DNA of 64,000 nt from Chryseobacterium soli (lineage in GTDB: Bacteria > Bacteroidota > Bacteroidia > Flavobacteriales > Weeksellaceae), in assembly GCF_000737705.1 (NCBI RefSeq), contig NZ_JPRH01000001.1, forward strand, positions 372,001 through 436,000, given 5' to 3'. The notes under the pieces are model-generated. The model was not told where the DNA came from. It was given only the letters and a program-made list of their open reading frames with translations, and did not search any database. Numbering within the stretch: the stretch's first letter is position 1; each line of letters begins with the position of its first letter. The position numbers and the translations under genes are program-made. Shown here one piece after another: positions 1 through 8,779 of the stretch.

Positions 1-344
1 TCAAGAAAGATTTCCTTTCAAGATCTCTAAACGAGGGATTTTCCGGAGGTGAAAAGAAGAGAAATGAAATTTTCCAGATGATGATGCTTAATCCTAAATT
101 GGCGATTCTTGATGAAACAGATTCAGGATTAGATATCGATGCTTTAAGAATTGTGGCTGACGGGGTAAACCAATTTAAGAATGAAGGAAATGCAGTTCTT
201 TTGATTACTCACTATCAAAGACTTCTTAATTATATCCAGCCGGATTTTGTTCACGTTTTAGCCAACGGTAAAATAATTAAAACTGGTGACAAATCGCTTG
301 CTTTGGAATTGGAAAGCAAAGGCTACGACTGGCTTCTTAACTAA
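1..344 (+). CDS. sufC: Fe-S cluster assembly ATPase SufC, C-terminal part
   Basis: The frame is open from base 3 and the gene is cut by the window edge, leaving about 113 residues. SufC is the cytosolic ABC-type ATPase of the SUF iron-sulfur assembly complex SufBCD. Visible are the ABC signature ([12 protein letters not shown]), the Walker B segment ([16 protein letters not shown], a SufC-typical D-E-T-D-S-G-L-D) and the H-loop histidine (LLITHYQR). The C terminus follows the family to the end. sufD follows on the same strand after a gap of about 120 bp, as expected for a suf operon. The product is recognisable from motifs; only the upstream part is unseen. Confidence 0.95.
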   Translation, partial: KKDFLSRSLNEGFSGGEKKRNEIFQMMMLNPKLAILDETDSGLDIDALRIVADGVNQFKNEGNAVLLITHYQRLLNYIQPDFVHVLANGKIIKTGDKSLALELESKGYDWLLN

Positions 345-465
345 TATTGAACGCTAGAGCATTTTGGGAACAACCTATTGTATGTTTTCCGGGATGACAA
401 CGAATGAAACGGGAAAACCGTAACATATTGACAACAGTTTTATTTTAAATATATTAAAAAAGGTG

Positions 466-1791
466 ATGGCCGAAATATCAGTAATGGCGTTATACGAACA
501 AATTACAGACAACCATAGTAAATTTCTGGAGAGCCTTCGTCACAGATTTTTAGACGAGGACAGACAGGCTGCTCTTCATACATTTGAAAACCTTGGTTTT
601 CCTACAAAAAAAGACGAAGAATATAAATATACCAACCTAAAGGAAATCACGGAAAAAAGCTACAACTTTTTCCCGAAAGAAAGTCATAATATTACGAAAG
701 AGCAATTGGATCTTCTTCATTTGGGAGAAGAGAATTTTGACTGGATCGTTTTTGTAAATGGTAAGCTTCATAAAGAATTATCAAAAGTTTCTATTGAAAA
801 TGTAGAGTTTCTTTCTTTCAATTATGCGTTGAATGATGAGAAGCACAAAGAGGTTTTTGATAAGTATTTTAATACAATTGCTTCCAAAGACACTGCTTTT
901 ACTAATCTAAACCTTGCGTACTGCAAGTATGGGTTCTTTTTGAAAGTCCCAAAAAATGTAGTGATTGAAAAACCAATCCACGTTTTTTATATTTCTCAAA
1001 ATCAGGAGGAAAATACGTTCTACAACACTAGAAACTTATTGATCGTAGAAGAAGGAGCAAAAGTGGAAATCATTGAAAGTCATCATAATTTTGATGATAC
1101 TTTTGTACTGACCAATTCAGTAACAGAGATCTTCACATATCCTAATGCTAAAGCAGACTGGCATAAAGTTCAGAATGATAATGACACTTCTTATCTGATA
1201 GACAGTACTTTTGCAAGACAGGAAAAAGACAGTTTAACCACTGTGAATACGTTCACCTTCGGAGGTAAGCTGGTAAGAAATAATCTGGATTTTATTCATA
1301 ATGGACAGAATATCAATTCATTCATGAATGGAATTACCATTATTGGAAAAGACCAGCTGGTAGACCATCATACGGCGGTTCACCACAACCAGCCTCACTG
1401 TGAAAGTTACCAGAATTATAAAGGGATCTTTAAAGATAATGCACATGGTGTATTCAACGGAAAAGTCTTCGTTGACAGAATCGCACAGAAAACAAATGCG
1501 TATCAGCAAAATAACAACGTTTTATTAAGCGAAGGAGCAACGATTGATACCAAACCTCAGTTAGAGATCTTTGCAGATGATGTGAAGTGTTCTCACGGCT
1601 GTACGGTAGGTCAGTTGAATAAAGACGCCCTGTTCTATTTAAGAGCAAGAGGTATTTCTAAAAAAGAAGCTCAGGCTTTACTGTTATATGCATTTGCGAA
1701 TGATGCCATGCAGAATATCGACATTGAACCTTTGAAAGAGAAAATATCAAAGCTTTTAGCAGAAAAACTGGAAGTAGACATAGAGTTCTAA
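466..1791 (+). CDS. sufD: Fe-S cluster assembly scaffold protein SufD
   Basis: SufD partners SufB and SufC in building Fe-S clusters in the cytosol. The protein has the usual length (about 440 residues) and the SufB/SufD right-handed beta-helix core in its second half. Conserved stretches include PHCESYQNYKGIFKDNAHGV, FNGKVFVDRIAQKTNA, QQNNNVLLSEGA and DDVKCSHGCTVGQLN, the last carrying the conserved Cys-His region. The start is uncertain: GTG 463, ATG 466 and ATG 484 (MALYEQ) are all in frame, and the alignable region begins near 484. I use 466, the first ATG after an A-rich stretch. It is the last gene of the suf run and ends at a strong hairpin terminator. Confidence 0.93.
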   Translation: MAEISVMALYEQITDNHSKFLESLRHRFLDEDRQAALHTFENLGFPTKKDEEYKYTNLKEITEKSYNFFPKESHNITKEQLDLLHLGEENFDWIVFVNGKLHKELSKVSIENVEFLSFNYALNDEKHKEVFDKYFNTIASKDTAFTNLNLAYCKYGFFLKVPKNVVIEKPIHVFYISQNQEENTFYNTRNLLIVEEGAKVEIIESHHNFDDTFVLTNSVTEIFTYPNAKADWHKVQNDNDTSYLIDSTFARQEKDSLTTVNTFTFGGKLVRNNLDFIHNGQNINSFMNGITIIGKDQLVDHHTAVHHNQPHCESYQNYKGIFKDNAHGVFNGKVFVDRIAQKTNAYQQNNNVLLSEGATIDTKPQLEIFADDVKCSHGCTVGQLNKDALFYLRARGISKKEAQALLLYAFANDAMQNIDIEPLKEKISKLLAEKLEVDIEF

Positions 1792-1810
1792 CAATAAATT
1801 GATACATAAA

Positions 1811-1836
1811 AAGCACCTCGACGGAGGTGCTTTTTT
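1811..1836. terminator. Bidirectional terminator between sufD and a DUF3078 gene
   Basis: A 7-bp GC-rich stem (gcacctc 1813-1819 with gaggtgc 1824-1830, loop gacg) is extended by an A-run on the left and a T-run on the right. It can therefore terminate both sufD and the convergent minus-strand gene. Confidence 0.85.
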
Positions 1837-1854
1837 ACTTTTATACCTGTTGGA

Positions 1855-2775
1855 TTATTTCATCCAGGATTGATTGTCTTTTTTGTCGGAACGTTTTCTT
1901 CCGTTATCAAAATTATATCCAAATCCCACTCCTAAAGTCTGTTTAAGCTGTGTTTTCTGAATTTGATTATGATCATACATCAGATCCAAAGTAATATTGG
2001 AAGAAATATATTTATTGATCTTCATATTTAAAACAGCACCATAAGCAAGTACTAATCTGTCAGGATGATCCAAATAATTTGAAAATACAGAACCCGTATT
2101 CGTCAAGTTAATATTCTCCATAAGCTTCACTTTATACATTGCCGTTCCTAAGAAACCAAACTGAAACAATGAAGTATCGCCATCTTTCTTCAGCCCGTAG
2201 CTTCCGGCATATTGCAGGTCTTTATCTGATACAAAAGTTATTCTTGCGTTAGCAGGACGCAGGGTCATTGTAAAATTGTCATTGGGACGGTAAGTCACCC
2301 CTACCCCAACATTAACGTACCCGGGAGCCATAAAATTTGAAATTTTACGGGCATCAGGATTATTCCCGTCTTCATATCCGGCTGCAAACTGAGTCTGCAG
2401 GCTTGCACCTCCGGAAAGATACCAGTGCTGTGCAAATTCTCTTCCATAGTTTGTAGAAAGATTAATTACATCCTGTGTTTTTCTTGTTCCTGTACCTTTT
2501 GTATTATTTTGTCCGTAGCCCAGAATAACGATGTTTTCCCAGAGATCTTTACCTTTCTCGTACGTCATATTGTAATTGACTCCTGCGAGCCACCCAACAT
2601 TATTGGCTCCCCCGCCAACCCAGTTTGAAAAAGCAGCCTGATTAAGCATTAATGTGTTTTGTCCCTGGATCGACCATGCCTTTACGGTATCCGCCACAGG
2701 GGCATCGGTTTTAGCTTCTTGAGCAACAGCACTTACCCCTAGAGAAAAGGAAGCGGCTAATAAAAGTTTTTTCAT
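1855..2775 (-). CDS. DUF3078 domain secreted/outer-membrane protein, paralogue 1
   Basis: 306 residues with a signal peptide (MKKLLLAASFSLGVSAVAQ, cleavage expected after AVAQ). The rest is rich in aromatic alternating strands typical of an outer-membrane barrel. The motif NQAAFSNWVGGGANNVGWL near residues 47-65 is the DUF3078 hallmark. Function is unknown; DUF3078 proteins are largely confined to Bacteroidota and predicted to lie in the outer membrane. The next gene (2986-3912) is a close paralogue in the same orientation, with near-identical blocks along its whole length, so this is a tandem duplication. Each copy has its own TAnnTTTG promoter and a hairpin behind it, so they are probably separate transcripts. 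Confidence 0.85.
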   Translation of the reverse strand: MKKLLLAASFSLGVSAVAQEAKTDAPVADTVKAWSIQGQNTLMLNQAAFSNWVGGGANNVGWLAGVNYNMTYEKGKDLWENIVILGYGQNNTKGTGTRKTQDVINLSTNYGREFAQHWYLSGGASLQTQFAAGYEDGNNPDARKISNFMAPGYVNVGVGVTYRPNDNFTMTLRPANARITFVSDKDLQYAGSYGLKKDGDTSLFQFGFLGTAMYKVKLMENINLTNTGSVFSNYLDHPDRLVLAYGAVLNMKINKYISSNITLDLMYDHNQIQKTQLKQTLGVGFGYNFDNGRKRSDKKDNQSWMK

Positions 2776-2793
2776 ATTTAACGATTTTCATTA

Positions 2794-2801
2794 CAAATGT
2801 A
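2794..2801 (-). promoter_or_regulatory. Bacteroidota -7 element for DUF3078 paralogue 1
   Basis: On the minus strand this reads TACATTTG, matching the flavobacterial TAnnTTTG -7 consensus, 18 bases before the ATG. The paralogue has the same element at the same relative place. Confidence 0.6.
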
Positions 2802-2932
2802 TAAATATAATTCCTCACGAAAAACAAATCACACAAAACTGAAATATGAAACTATTATTTAATGCATTAAGATTATAAAAATTAAATATAGAAACGTAAA
2901 CAACTTATCTCTGCACATTATCTAAAGCAATA

Positions 2933-2970
2933 AAATGGGCGGGCTTTCAAATTTGAAAGCCCGCCCATTT
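2933..2970 (-). terminator. Perfect 38-bp palindrome, terminator of DUF3078 paralogue 2
   Basis: Two 19-base arms (2933-2951 and 2952-2970) are exact inverse complements, with the GC-rich block gggcgggc in the middle of each arm. On the minus strand the hairpin sits 16 bases after the stop codon at 2986 and is followed by TTTTA. Confidence 0.8.
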
Positions 2971-2985
2971 GTAAAGTGTATTTTT

Positions 2986-3912
2986 TTATTTTTTAATCCA
3001 CCATTGACTGTCTTTTCTCTCGGAACGTTTTACCCCATTACTAAGGGTGTAGGCAAAACCAACTCCTAAAGTTTGCTTCAGCTGAGTTTTTTGAATCTGG
3101 TTGTGATCATACAGCACATCTAAAGTAATATTGGTAGAAATAAATTTATTTACTTTCATATTCAAAAGTGCACCGTAGGCTAATACAAGCCTGTCCGGAT
3201 GATCCAGATAATTTGAAAATACAGAAGCGGTATTGGTTAAATAAATATCTTGCATCAGCTTCACCTTATACAATGCTGTGCCGAGAAAACCGAATTGCAA
3301 TAACGAAGAATCACCATCCTGTTTTAAACCATAACTTCCTGCAAACTGAAGATCCGGGTCAAGAACCAGAGTCCATCTGGCATTGGCAGGACGTAAAGTA
3401 ACTGTAAGATCATCATTGGGCCTGTAAGTAATACCCAAACCAAAGTTAAGATAACCAGGTGCCATAAAGTTAGAAATTTTCTTTGCCCCCGGATTGTTTC
3501 CATCCTCATATCCTGCAGCAAACTGGGTCAGTAAACTTGCGCCTCCAGATAAATACCAGCTTTTTGAAAACTGCCTTCCATAATTGGTAGAAACATTAAG
3601 AACATCCTGAGTTTTCCTAGTTCCAATACCTTGTGTATTGTTTTGTCCGTAATTTAAAATAATAATATTTTCCCAAAGATCTTTATCTTTTTCATAGGTA
3701 ATATTATAGTTTGCTCCTGCAAGCCAACCTATATTATTGGCTCCGCCTCCTACCCAATTGGAGAAAGCAGCCTGATTGATCATTAACGTATTTTTGCCTA
3801 AAACTGACCAGTACCTGATCGTATCTATTTTTACAGAATCATTCTTAACTTCTTCTTGAGCATTTGCATAAATTCCTATAGAAAAGGAAAGAATCAATAA
3901 AAACTTTTTCAT
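2986..3912 (-). CDS. DUF3078 domain secreted/outer-membrane protein, paralogue 2
   Basis: 308 residues with a signal peptide (MKKFLLILSFSIGIYANAQ). The same DUF3078 motif NQAAFSNWVGGGANNIGWL is present, along with the same strand-rich pattern as the neighbour at 1855-2775. Long blocks are shared (for example GGASL.TQFAAGYEDGNNP and TASVFSNYLDHPDRLVLAYG), so the two arose by local duplication. Differences are mostly conservative, suggesting both copies are still under selection. Expected location is the outer membrane; function is unknown. It has its own promoter (3934-3941) and terminator (2933-2970). Confidence 0.85.
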   Translation of the reverse strand: MKKFLLILSFSIGIYANAQEEVKNDSVKIDTIRYWSVLGKNTLMINQAAFSNWVGGGANNIGWLAGANYNITYEKDKDLWENIIILNYGQNNTQGIGTRKTQDVLNVSTNYGRQFSKSWYLSGGASLLTQFAAGYEDGNNPGAKKISNFMAPGYLNFGLGITYRPNDDLTVTLRPANARWTLVLDPDLQFAGSYGLKQDGDSSLLQFGFLGTALYKVKLMQDIYLTNTASVFSNYLDHPDRLVLAYGALLNMKVNKFISTNITLDVLYDHNQIQKTQLKQTLGVGFAYTLSNGVKRSERKDSQWWIKK

Positions 3913-3933
3913 TATTTTAAATGATTTTCACTA

Positions 3934-3941
3934 CAAAAGTA
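3934..3941 (-). promoter_or_regulatory. -7 element for DUF3078 paralogue 2
   Basis: Minus-strand TACTTTTG fits TAnnTTTG and lies 21 bases before the ATG, mirroring the arrangement of the paralogue. Confidence 0.6.
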
Positions 3942-4176
3942 TTAATATATTTTTTGTTGAGCGAAAATTTCACAGATAAAGAACTTTAAAAAAGCATGGC
4001 TACCATTATAAAAAACTGATAATAAACCATTTATAAACAGTCACTTTGAACAGATTATATTGCATAGCCAATGGCCTAAAACCTTACCTTTTGTCTTAAA
4101 ATCCATCCGAATTGTATAAATCATCGCCAAAATTTCCGAAATTTATCATTGGCTTTTGATTTGACGTAAAACCTTC

Positions 4177-4944
4177 ATGTTTAAAAATGTAATTTCCAAC
4201 AGAGCTATTATATACCCACTGGTAATGCTTGCCGCCATGTGGTTTGGCTACTTTTTGCAAACGCAGGGATTTTTCATCAGCTGTTTTGGCGCCATCATTC
4301 CCTTACTTCCGGAAGGCCTGCTTGGAATTATAACTTCTCCCCTTTTACATGGAAATCTGGACCATATTATAGGGAATTCAATTCCGATCGCTGTATTGAT
4401 GTTCCTCCTCTACCAATTTTATCCTTTAGTGGCCAATAAGGTATTTATCAGTGGCTGGCTGGCTACAGGTTTACTAGTTTGGCTTTTGCCACCTATAGAC
4501 ATTGTTACTGGCGAATACATGTACACCTGCACAATCGGTGCAAGTGGAGTTGTTTATGTTCTGGCGTTTTTCCTTTTTTTCAGTGGCGTATTCAAGTGGA
4601 ATACAAAACTTTTAACGATATCTCTGCTTGTCGTCCTCTATTATGGAAGTTTGATCTGGGGAATGTTCCCGGAAGAATTGTTTTACAATCTTCAGGAGCC
4701 CAGCAAAATCTCATGGCAAGCGCATCTTTCAGGTGCTGTAGTAGGGAGTATTATAGCTTTTGCGTTTAAAAATGTAGGAGAGAAAAAGAAAAAATACATC
4801 TGGGAATTTCCTAATTATTATAACGAAAAAGATGACAAGCTGTGGCAGGAATACAAAGAAAATCATCCCGATGACTTCCTGGAGCTGCCTTATAAAAAGC
4901 GTGACGATATCTGGGATCATTTGGAAGAATTAAGGCGGAAATAA
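4177..4944 (+). CDS. Rhomboid family intramembrane serine protease
   Basis: 255 residues with about six hydrophobic segments followed by a charged cytoplasmic tail of about 60 residues. Rhomboid hallmarks are present: LLHGNLDHIIGNS (the H-x-x-x-N region after TM1), the catalytic serine in GASG (Ser123) and the catalytic histidine in QAHLSGAVVG (His183). These form the Ser-His dyad that cleaves transmembrane substrates within the lipid bilayer. The substrate cannot be inferred. The C-terminal tail, rich in Tyr, Lys and Asp, is an addition beyond the minimal six-helix fold. dprA begins about 30 bases downstream but has its own promoter element. Confidence 0.9.
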   Translation: MFKNVISNRAIIYPLVMLAAMWFGYFLQTQGFFISCFGAIIPLLPEGLLGIITSPLLHGNLDHIIGNSIPIAVLMFLLYQFYPLVANKVFISGWLATGLLVWLLPPIDIVTGEYMYTCTIGASGVVYVLAFFLFFSGVFKWNTKLLTISLLVVLYYGSLIWGMFPEELFYNLQEPSKISWQAHLSGAVVGSIIAFAFKNVGEKKKKYIWEFPNYYNEKDDKLWQEYKENHPDDFLELPYKKRDDIWDHLEELRRK

Positions 4945-4955
4945 ACTTATTTTAC

Positions 4956-4963
4956 TACATTTG
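4956..4963 (+). promoter_or_regulatory. TAnnTTTG promoter element immediately before dprA
   Basis: TACATTTG lies 12 bases before the ATG at 4976. With the usual -7 spacing the transcript would begin only about 8 bases before the start codon, giving a very short leader. The overlap with the TTG at 4961 argues against that codon being the start. Confidence 0.55.
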
Positions 4964-4975
4964 AAAAAAACACAC

Positions 4976-6085
4976 ATGATTTCCGAAGAATATCTCTATG
5001 CAATTGCACTGCGCGAATGCAGCTTTATCGGCGACATCAATTTCCATAAACTTGTGCAGACTTTTGGAAGCGCAAAAGAAACCTGGGAAAAAGCAAAAAA
5101 AGAATACAGCAGACTGGATGGAATAGGTAGAAAAACCGTTTCTGAGATTGGTAATACAGAACACCTGAAATTTGCAGAAAAAGAACTTCAGTTCTGTGAA
5201 AAGAATAGCATCCAAATTAAACTCAGACATCTTGGCGAAATTCCTCAACTGCTTAATGAATGCGATGATGCTCCCGCTATTCTGTATCAAAAAGGTTCCT
5301 TTGATGACCATCGTCAAAAAATAAGTATTGTAGGAACCAGGAATATAACGCCTTACGGTAAACAGTTTATCCATGATTTCTTTGAGGAAACTCAATCCTT
5401 TAATTATTTATCAGTCAGCGGACTAGCTTTAGGCATTGACAAAGAAGCCCATGAACAATCTCTTCATTATAAAGTTCCTACAGTTGCTGTTTTAGCCCAC
5501 GGCTTTCATACGCTGTACCCGGCAAAAAACAGAAAATTATCTGAAAAAATACTACAGGAAGGAGGTGCTTTACTCACGGAATTCAATTCAGCAAGAAAAC
5601 CGGACAGAGAAAATTTCATTCAAAGAAATAGAATTGTGGCGGGAATTTCTCCTGCGACGATTGTTGTAGAAACAGCTTTTGGAGGTGGATCAATAAGCAC
5701 GGCAGCTTTTGCCAATCACTACAACCGGGACGTTTTTGCCCTCCCTGGAAAGATAACAGATTCTTACAGCCAGGGATGTAATCACCTGATTTTTCAGAAC
5801 AAAGCGGCGGCCATTTCGTCTGTAAAAAACCTAATCGATTCTTTGGGATTTCATAAACCTAAAGAGAAAATAGAAGAGCTGTTTCCTTATCACGAAACAA
5901 CCATACAACTCTCTGAAAATCAAAAACTAATACATCAATCCATAAGAGACAATCCACAAATTTCTTTAGACGATTTGGCGGAAAAAATTTCACTCGCTTC
6001 ATATAAAATTTTACCTGTAATTTTAGAATTGGAGCTTTTGGGGAAAGTGAAATCGCTTTCCGGGAGACAATTTTTGGCAATTTGA
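4976..6085 (+). CDS. dprA: DNA-processing protein DprA
   Basis: DprA binds incoming single-stranded DNA and loads RecA during natural transformation. The protein is about 369 residues from ATG 4976; an in-frame TTG at 4961 is less likely. It has an N-terminal SAM-like helical segment (FHKLVQTFGSAKETWEKA, GIGRKTVSEI), a central Rossmann-like domain and a C-terminal winged-helix-like domain (DNPQISLDDLAEKISLAS). Central-domain family motifs include VGTRNITPYG, VSGLALGIDKEAH, VAVLAHGFHTLYPAKN and FIQRNRIVAGIS. comM, another transformation gene, is at 25.7 kb. The gene is complete with no odd features. Confidence 0.95.
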   Translation: MISEEYLYAIALRECSFIGDINFHKLVQTFGSAKETWEKAKKEYSRLDGIGRKTVSEIGNTEHLKFAEKELQFCEKNSIQIKLRHLGEIPQLLNECDDAPAILYQKGSFDDHRQKISIVGTRNITPYGKQFIHDFFEETQSFNYLSVSGLALGIDKEAHEQSLHYKVPTVAVLAHGFHTLYPAKNRKLSEKILQEGGALLTEFNSARKPDRENFIQRNRIVAGISPATIVVETAFGGGSISTAAFANHYNRDVFALPGKITDSYSQGCNHLIFQNKAAAISSVKNLIDSLGFHKPKEKIEELFPYHETTIQLSENQKLIHQSIRDNPQISLDDLAEKISLASYKILPVILELELLGKVKSLSGRQFLAI

Positions 6086-6241
6086 TATTTAACGATTTCT
6101 TAATATTACATTATTTCAGACATAACATTTAATTTTTAACAAAAATTACACACAAATTATCAATTTAATAAAAATTCGAAACATTATTATTAAATTTTTA
6201 ACAATCTTTAAATAAGGTATTGTGAATCTTGAAAAAAAAAT

Positions 6242-6249
6242 TAAATTTG
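6242..6249 (+). promoter_or_regulatory. TAnnTTTG promoter element for gdhA
   Basis: TAAATTTG at this place would start a transcript near 6253, downstream of the in-frame GTG at 6222 and upstream of ATG 6276. It therefore supports the later start. Confidence 0.5.
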
Positions 6250-6275
6250 TTGACAATAATATTCAACCTTACTAT

Positions 6276-7634
6276 ATGGAACAATATAATATTGACCAGA
6301 AGATCCAGGAGTTTATTGCAAAGATTGAAGCAAAAAATCCTAATGAGCCAGAATTTTTACAAGCTGTAAAAGAAGTTGCTGTCACTGTAATTCCGTTTAT
6401 TATGACCAAAAAGGAATATACAGGAATGAAGCTGCTTGAAAGAATGGCTGAAGCTGAAAGAATCATTATCTTCAGAGTTCCATGGGTTGATGACAAAGGA
6501 GAGATCCAGGTAAATAGAGGTTTCAGAATTCAGATGAACTCTGCGATCGGACCTTACAAAGGAGGAATTCGTTTCCATCCTACGGTAAACCTTTCTGTTC
6601 TTAAGTTTTTGGCTTTTGAGCAAGTGTTTAAAAACTCTCTGACGACTCTTCCAATGGGTGGTGGTAAAGGAGGTTCAGATTTTGATCCGCAAGGAAAATC
6701 TGATATGGAAGTAATGCGTTTCTGCCAGGCTTTCATGACAGAACTGTGCAAGCACATTGGTCCTGAAACGGATGTTCCTGCTGGGGATATCGGTGTAGGT
6801 GCAAGAGAGATCGGGTACCTTTTCGGACAGTACAAAAAAATCAGAAACGAATTTACAGGAGTTCTTACCGGTAAAGGTCTTGCTTACGGAGGTTCATTAA
6901 TCCGTCCTGAAGCTACAGGATATGGTGTTGTTTACTTTGCTGAGCAAATGCTTAAAACAATCGGACAGACATTCAAAGATAAAACGGTAACGGTTTCAGG
7001 TTTCGGTAACGTAGCCTGGGGAGTTATCAAAAAAATAACTGAACTGGGAGGCAAAGTAGTTACCATTTCCGGACCAGACGGATACGTGTATGATAAAGAC
7101 GGTATCGATGGTGATAAAGTAGATTACTTATTAGAACTTAGATCTTCAGGAAACAACAGAGCTGAAGATTATGCTAAAAAGTATCCATCTGCAGTATTCC
7201 ATGCTGGAAAACGTCCTTGGGAAGTAAAGTGTGACGTAGCGATTCCATCTGCTACTCAAAATGAACTTGACTTACAGGATGCTAAATTACTTGTTGAAAA
7301 CGGATGTTTATGTGTAACTGAAGCGGCCAACATGCCTTCAACTTTAGATGCGATCAACTATTTCCTAGACAGCAAAGTATTATTCTCTCCTGGTAAGGCT
7401 TCTAATGCCGGTGGTGTAGCCACTTCAGGATTAGAAATGACTCAAAACTCAATTCGTTTGAACTGGACTTCTGAAGAGGTGGAAGCAAGACTGAAAGAGA
7501 TCATGATTGGGATCCACAAAGCTTGCAGAGACTACGGAAAAGAGGAAGACGGCTATGTAAACTACGTAAAAGGCGCAAATATCGCCGGCTTCGTGAAAGT
7601 TGCTGAAGCAATGTTAGCTCAGGGAGTTGTCTAA
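6276..7634 (+). CDS. gdhA: NADP-type glutamate dehydrogenase
   Basis: This cytosolic enzyme catalyses reductive amination of 2-oxoglutarate with ammonia to glutamate. From ATG 6276 it is 452 residues, matching the hexameric GdhA class (about 450); the upstream GTG at 6222 would add 18 unaligned residues. Conserved sequence includes GPYKGGIRFHPTVNLSVLKF, the active-site lysine loop LPMGGGKGGSDFDP, DVPAGDIGVGAREIGYLFG, the nucleotide-binding glycine motif SGFGNVAWG and the C-terminal NAGGVATSGLEM. It is transcribed alone, from the promoter element at 6242-6249, and ends at a strong terminator. Confidence 0.95.
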   Translation: MEQYNIDQKIQEFIAKIEAKNPNEPEFLQAVKEVAVTVIPFIMTKKEYTGMKLLERMAEAERIIIFRVPWVDDKGEIQVNRGFRIQMNSAIGPYKGGIRFHPTVNLSVLKFLAFEQVFKNSLTTLPMGGGKGGSDFDPQGKSDMEVMRFCQAFMTELCKHIGPETDVPAGDIGVGAREIGYLFGQYKKIRNEFTGVLTGKGLAYGGSLIRPEATGYGVVYFAEQMLKTIGQTFKDKTVTVSGFGNVAWGVIKKITELGGKVVTISGPDGYVYDKDGIDGDKVDYLLELRSSGNNRAEDYAKKYPSAVFHAGKRPWEVKCDVAIPSATQNELDLQDAKLLVENGCLCVTEAANMPSTLDAINYFLDSKVLFSPGKASNAGGVATSGLEMTQNSIRLNWTSEEVEARLKEIMIGIHKACRDYGKEEDGYVNYVKGANIAGFVKVAEAMLAQGVV

Positions 7635-7645
7635 AAAATAAATAC

Positions 7646-7672
7646 AGGTCGGGAATTTTCCCGACCTTTTTT
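7646..7672 (+). terminator. gdhA rho-independent terminator
   Basis: The stem aggtcgggaa (7646-7655) pairs with ttcccgacct (7658-7667) and a run of T follows, 11 bases after the gdhA stop. Confidence 0.88.
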
Positions 7673-7725
7673 GATACAGCCTGTTCCCGGGATTATAAAT
7701 GGGAAAAAGTAAAAAGTGAAAGGAG

Positions 7726-7756
7726 AAAGCATTGATATATTCAATGCTTTTTTTTG
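7726..7756 (+). terminator. Second terminator-like hairpin downstream of gdhA
   Basis: aaagcattga (7726-7735) pairs with tcaatgcttt (7741-7750) around the loop tatat, followed by eight T. It lies 60 bases beyond the gdhA terminator with no ORF between, so it is either a backup terminator or the end of a short RNA. Confidence 0.6.
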
Positions 7757-7821
7757 GTTGTAAATACAGCATAACAGGAGCTAAAAGAACTAATATAGCT
7801 CATGGATTTTCATAGAAATAA

Positions 7822-7849
7822 AAATCCCGAAACATATGTCTCAGGATTT
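7822..7849 (-). terminator. Terminator of the small secreted protein gene
   Basis: On the minus strand a 12-bp stem with two G-T pairs and loop ATAT is followed by TTTTT, just after the stop at 7871. Confidence 0.7.
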
Positions 7850-7870
7850 CCTTTCTACTTTGTACTCTAT

Positions 7871-8176
7871 TTATTTCGACTTTTCTTTACGTTTTGACTT
7901 CCGTTCTTCTTTTGGAACATCTTTAGATTTTGTTTTTGTCTTAGTTTCTTCCGCAGTAGTCACTGGAGTTGCAACAGGTTCTGCTGTTACGGGTTCAACT
8001 TGAGTCGTCGTTGTCGTGGCGGGCGTTGCTGAACCTGCCGTTGCCGGTGTGCTTGCTGGCTGGGCTGGTATTGTTTCTGTTTTAGAACCTTCGGCCGGTT
8101 TTTGAGTCTGTGCCTGTGCTGATACCGCAATGATTCCTACGAATGTAAAAGCAGCTGTTAAGATTAACTTTTTCAT
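7871..8176 (-). CDS. Small secreted low-complexity protein
   Basis: 101 residues. A signal peptide (MKKLILTAAFTFVGIIAVSAQ) is followed by a disordered Pro/Ala/Thr/Glu-rich middle (for example TPATAGSATPATTTTTQVEP) and a strongly basic Lys/Arg/Glu tail (EERKSKRKEKSK). I recognise no domain. The composition suggests an exported, unfolded linker-like protein, but no function can be assigned. It is transcribed alone, with its own terminator at 7822-7849. It looks like a real gene rather than chance because the signal peptide and terminator are well formed. Confidence 0.65.
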   Translation of the reverse strand: MKKLILTAAFTFVGIIAVSAQAQTQKPAEGSKTETIPAQPASTPATAGSATPATTTTTQVEPVTAEPVATPVTTAEETKTKTKSKDVPKEERKSKRKEKSK

Positions 8177-8290
8177 ATTATACTATTTTAAATGGTTGTT
8201 TAATTTAAACGCCCATCATTTATAAATAGTATCTTGAAATCAGCACTTTAACTTACTTTATAATCATTTAAGAGGATTTTAGAGAATCTT

Positions 8291-8779
8291 CTATTTTGCT
8301 ATATTTTTCATCATTTTTTCAACAAATTCAAAAGCGGCAGGACATATCACCGTATTCTTCATCATCAGATCGTTGATCTGGTAGATCTTTTTACGGTCGG
8401 TATGAGGATATTCGCGGCAGGCTTTCGGTCTGACCTCATAGATGGAGCAGGTATTGTCGTCAAGCAGGAAAAAACACGGAAGATTCTGTAATACTTTATC
8501 ATCATCTTCATCTACCCGCAGGAACTTCGCTTCAAAATCGGCAGGTTTCATGCGAAGATGCTTGGAAATACGCTCTATATCTTTCTCTGTACAAAGAGGA
8601 CCGGTTGTTTTACAGCAATTGGCACACTGCAGACAGTCTATTTTCTCAAAAACCTCGTCATGGGTTTCCTGTACTATATAATCGAGATTTTTAGGCGGTT
8701 TTTTCTTTAATCCGTCCAGAAATTTTTTGTACTCTTTCTGTTTTAATAAAGCCTGTTTTTTGTAAAAGTTTAAATCCAT
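8291..8779 (-). CDS. YkgJ-family cysteine-cluster protein
   Basis: 162 residues. The cysteine pattern IDCLQCANCCKTTGPLC near residues 50-66, with later Cys in LPCFFLLDDNTCSIYEVRPK and ACREYPHT, is that of the YkgJ family, thought to bind zinc or an Fe-S cluster. The start codon follows the stop codon of the K+ channel gene with no gap (TAA 8782-8780, ATG 8779), so the two are co-transcribed and translationally linked. Biochemical role is unknown. Confidence 0.85.
   Translation of the reverse strand: MDLNFYKKQALLKQKEYKKFLDGLKKKPPKNLDYIVQETHDEVFEKIDCLQCANCCKTTGPLCTEKDIERISKHLRMKPADFEAKFLRVDEDDDKVLQNLPCFFLLDDNTCSIYEVRPKACREYPHTDRKKIYQINDLMMKNTVICPAAFEFVEKMMKNIAK

Noticed and set aside
4955..5395. 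146-residue ORF antisense to dprA
   Set aside because: It is a shadow frame of a clearly coding gene; its Phe/Ile/Cys-rich sequence has no domain character or promoter.
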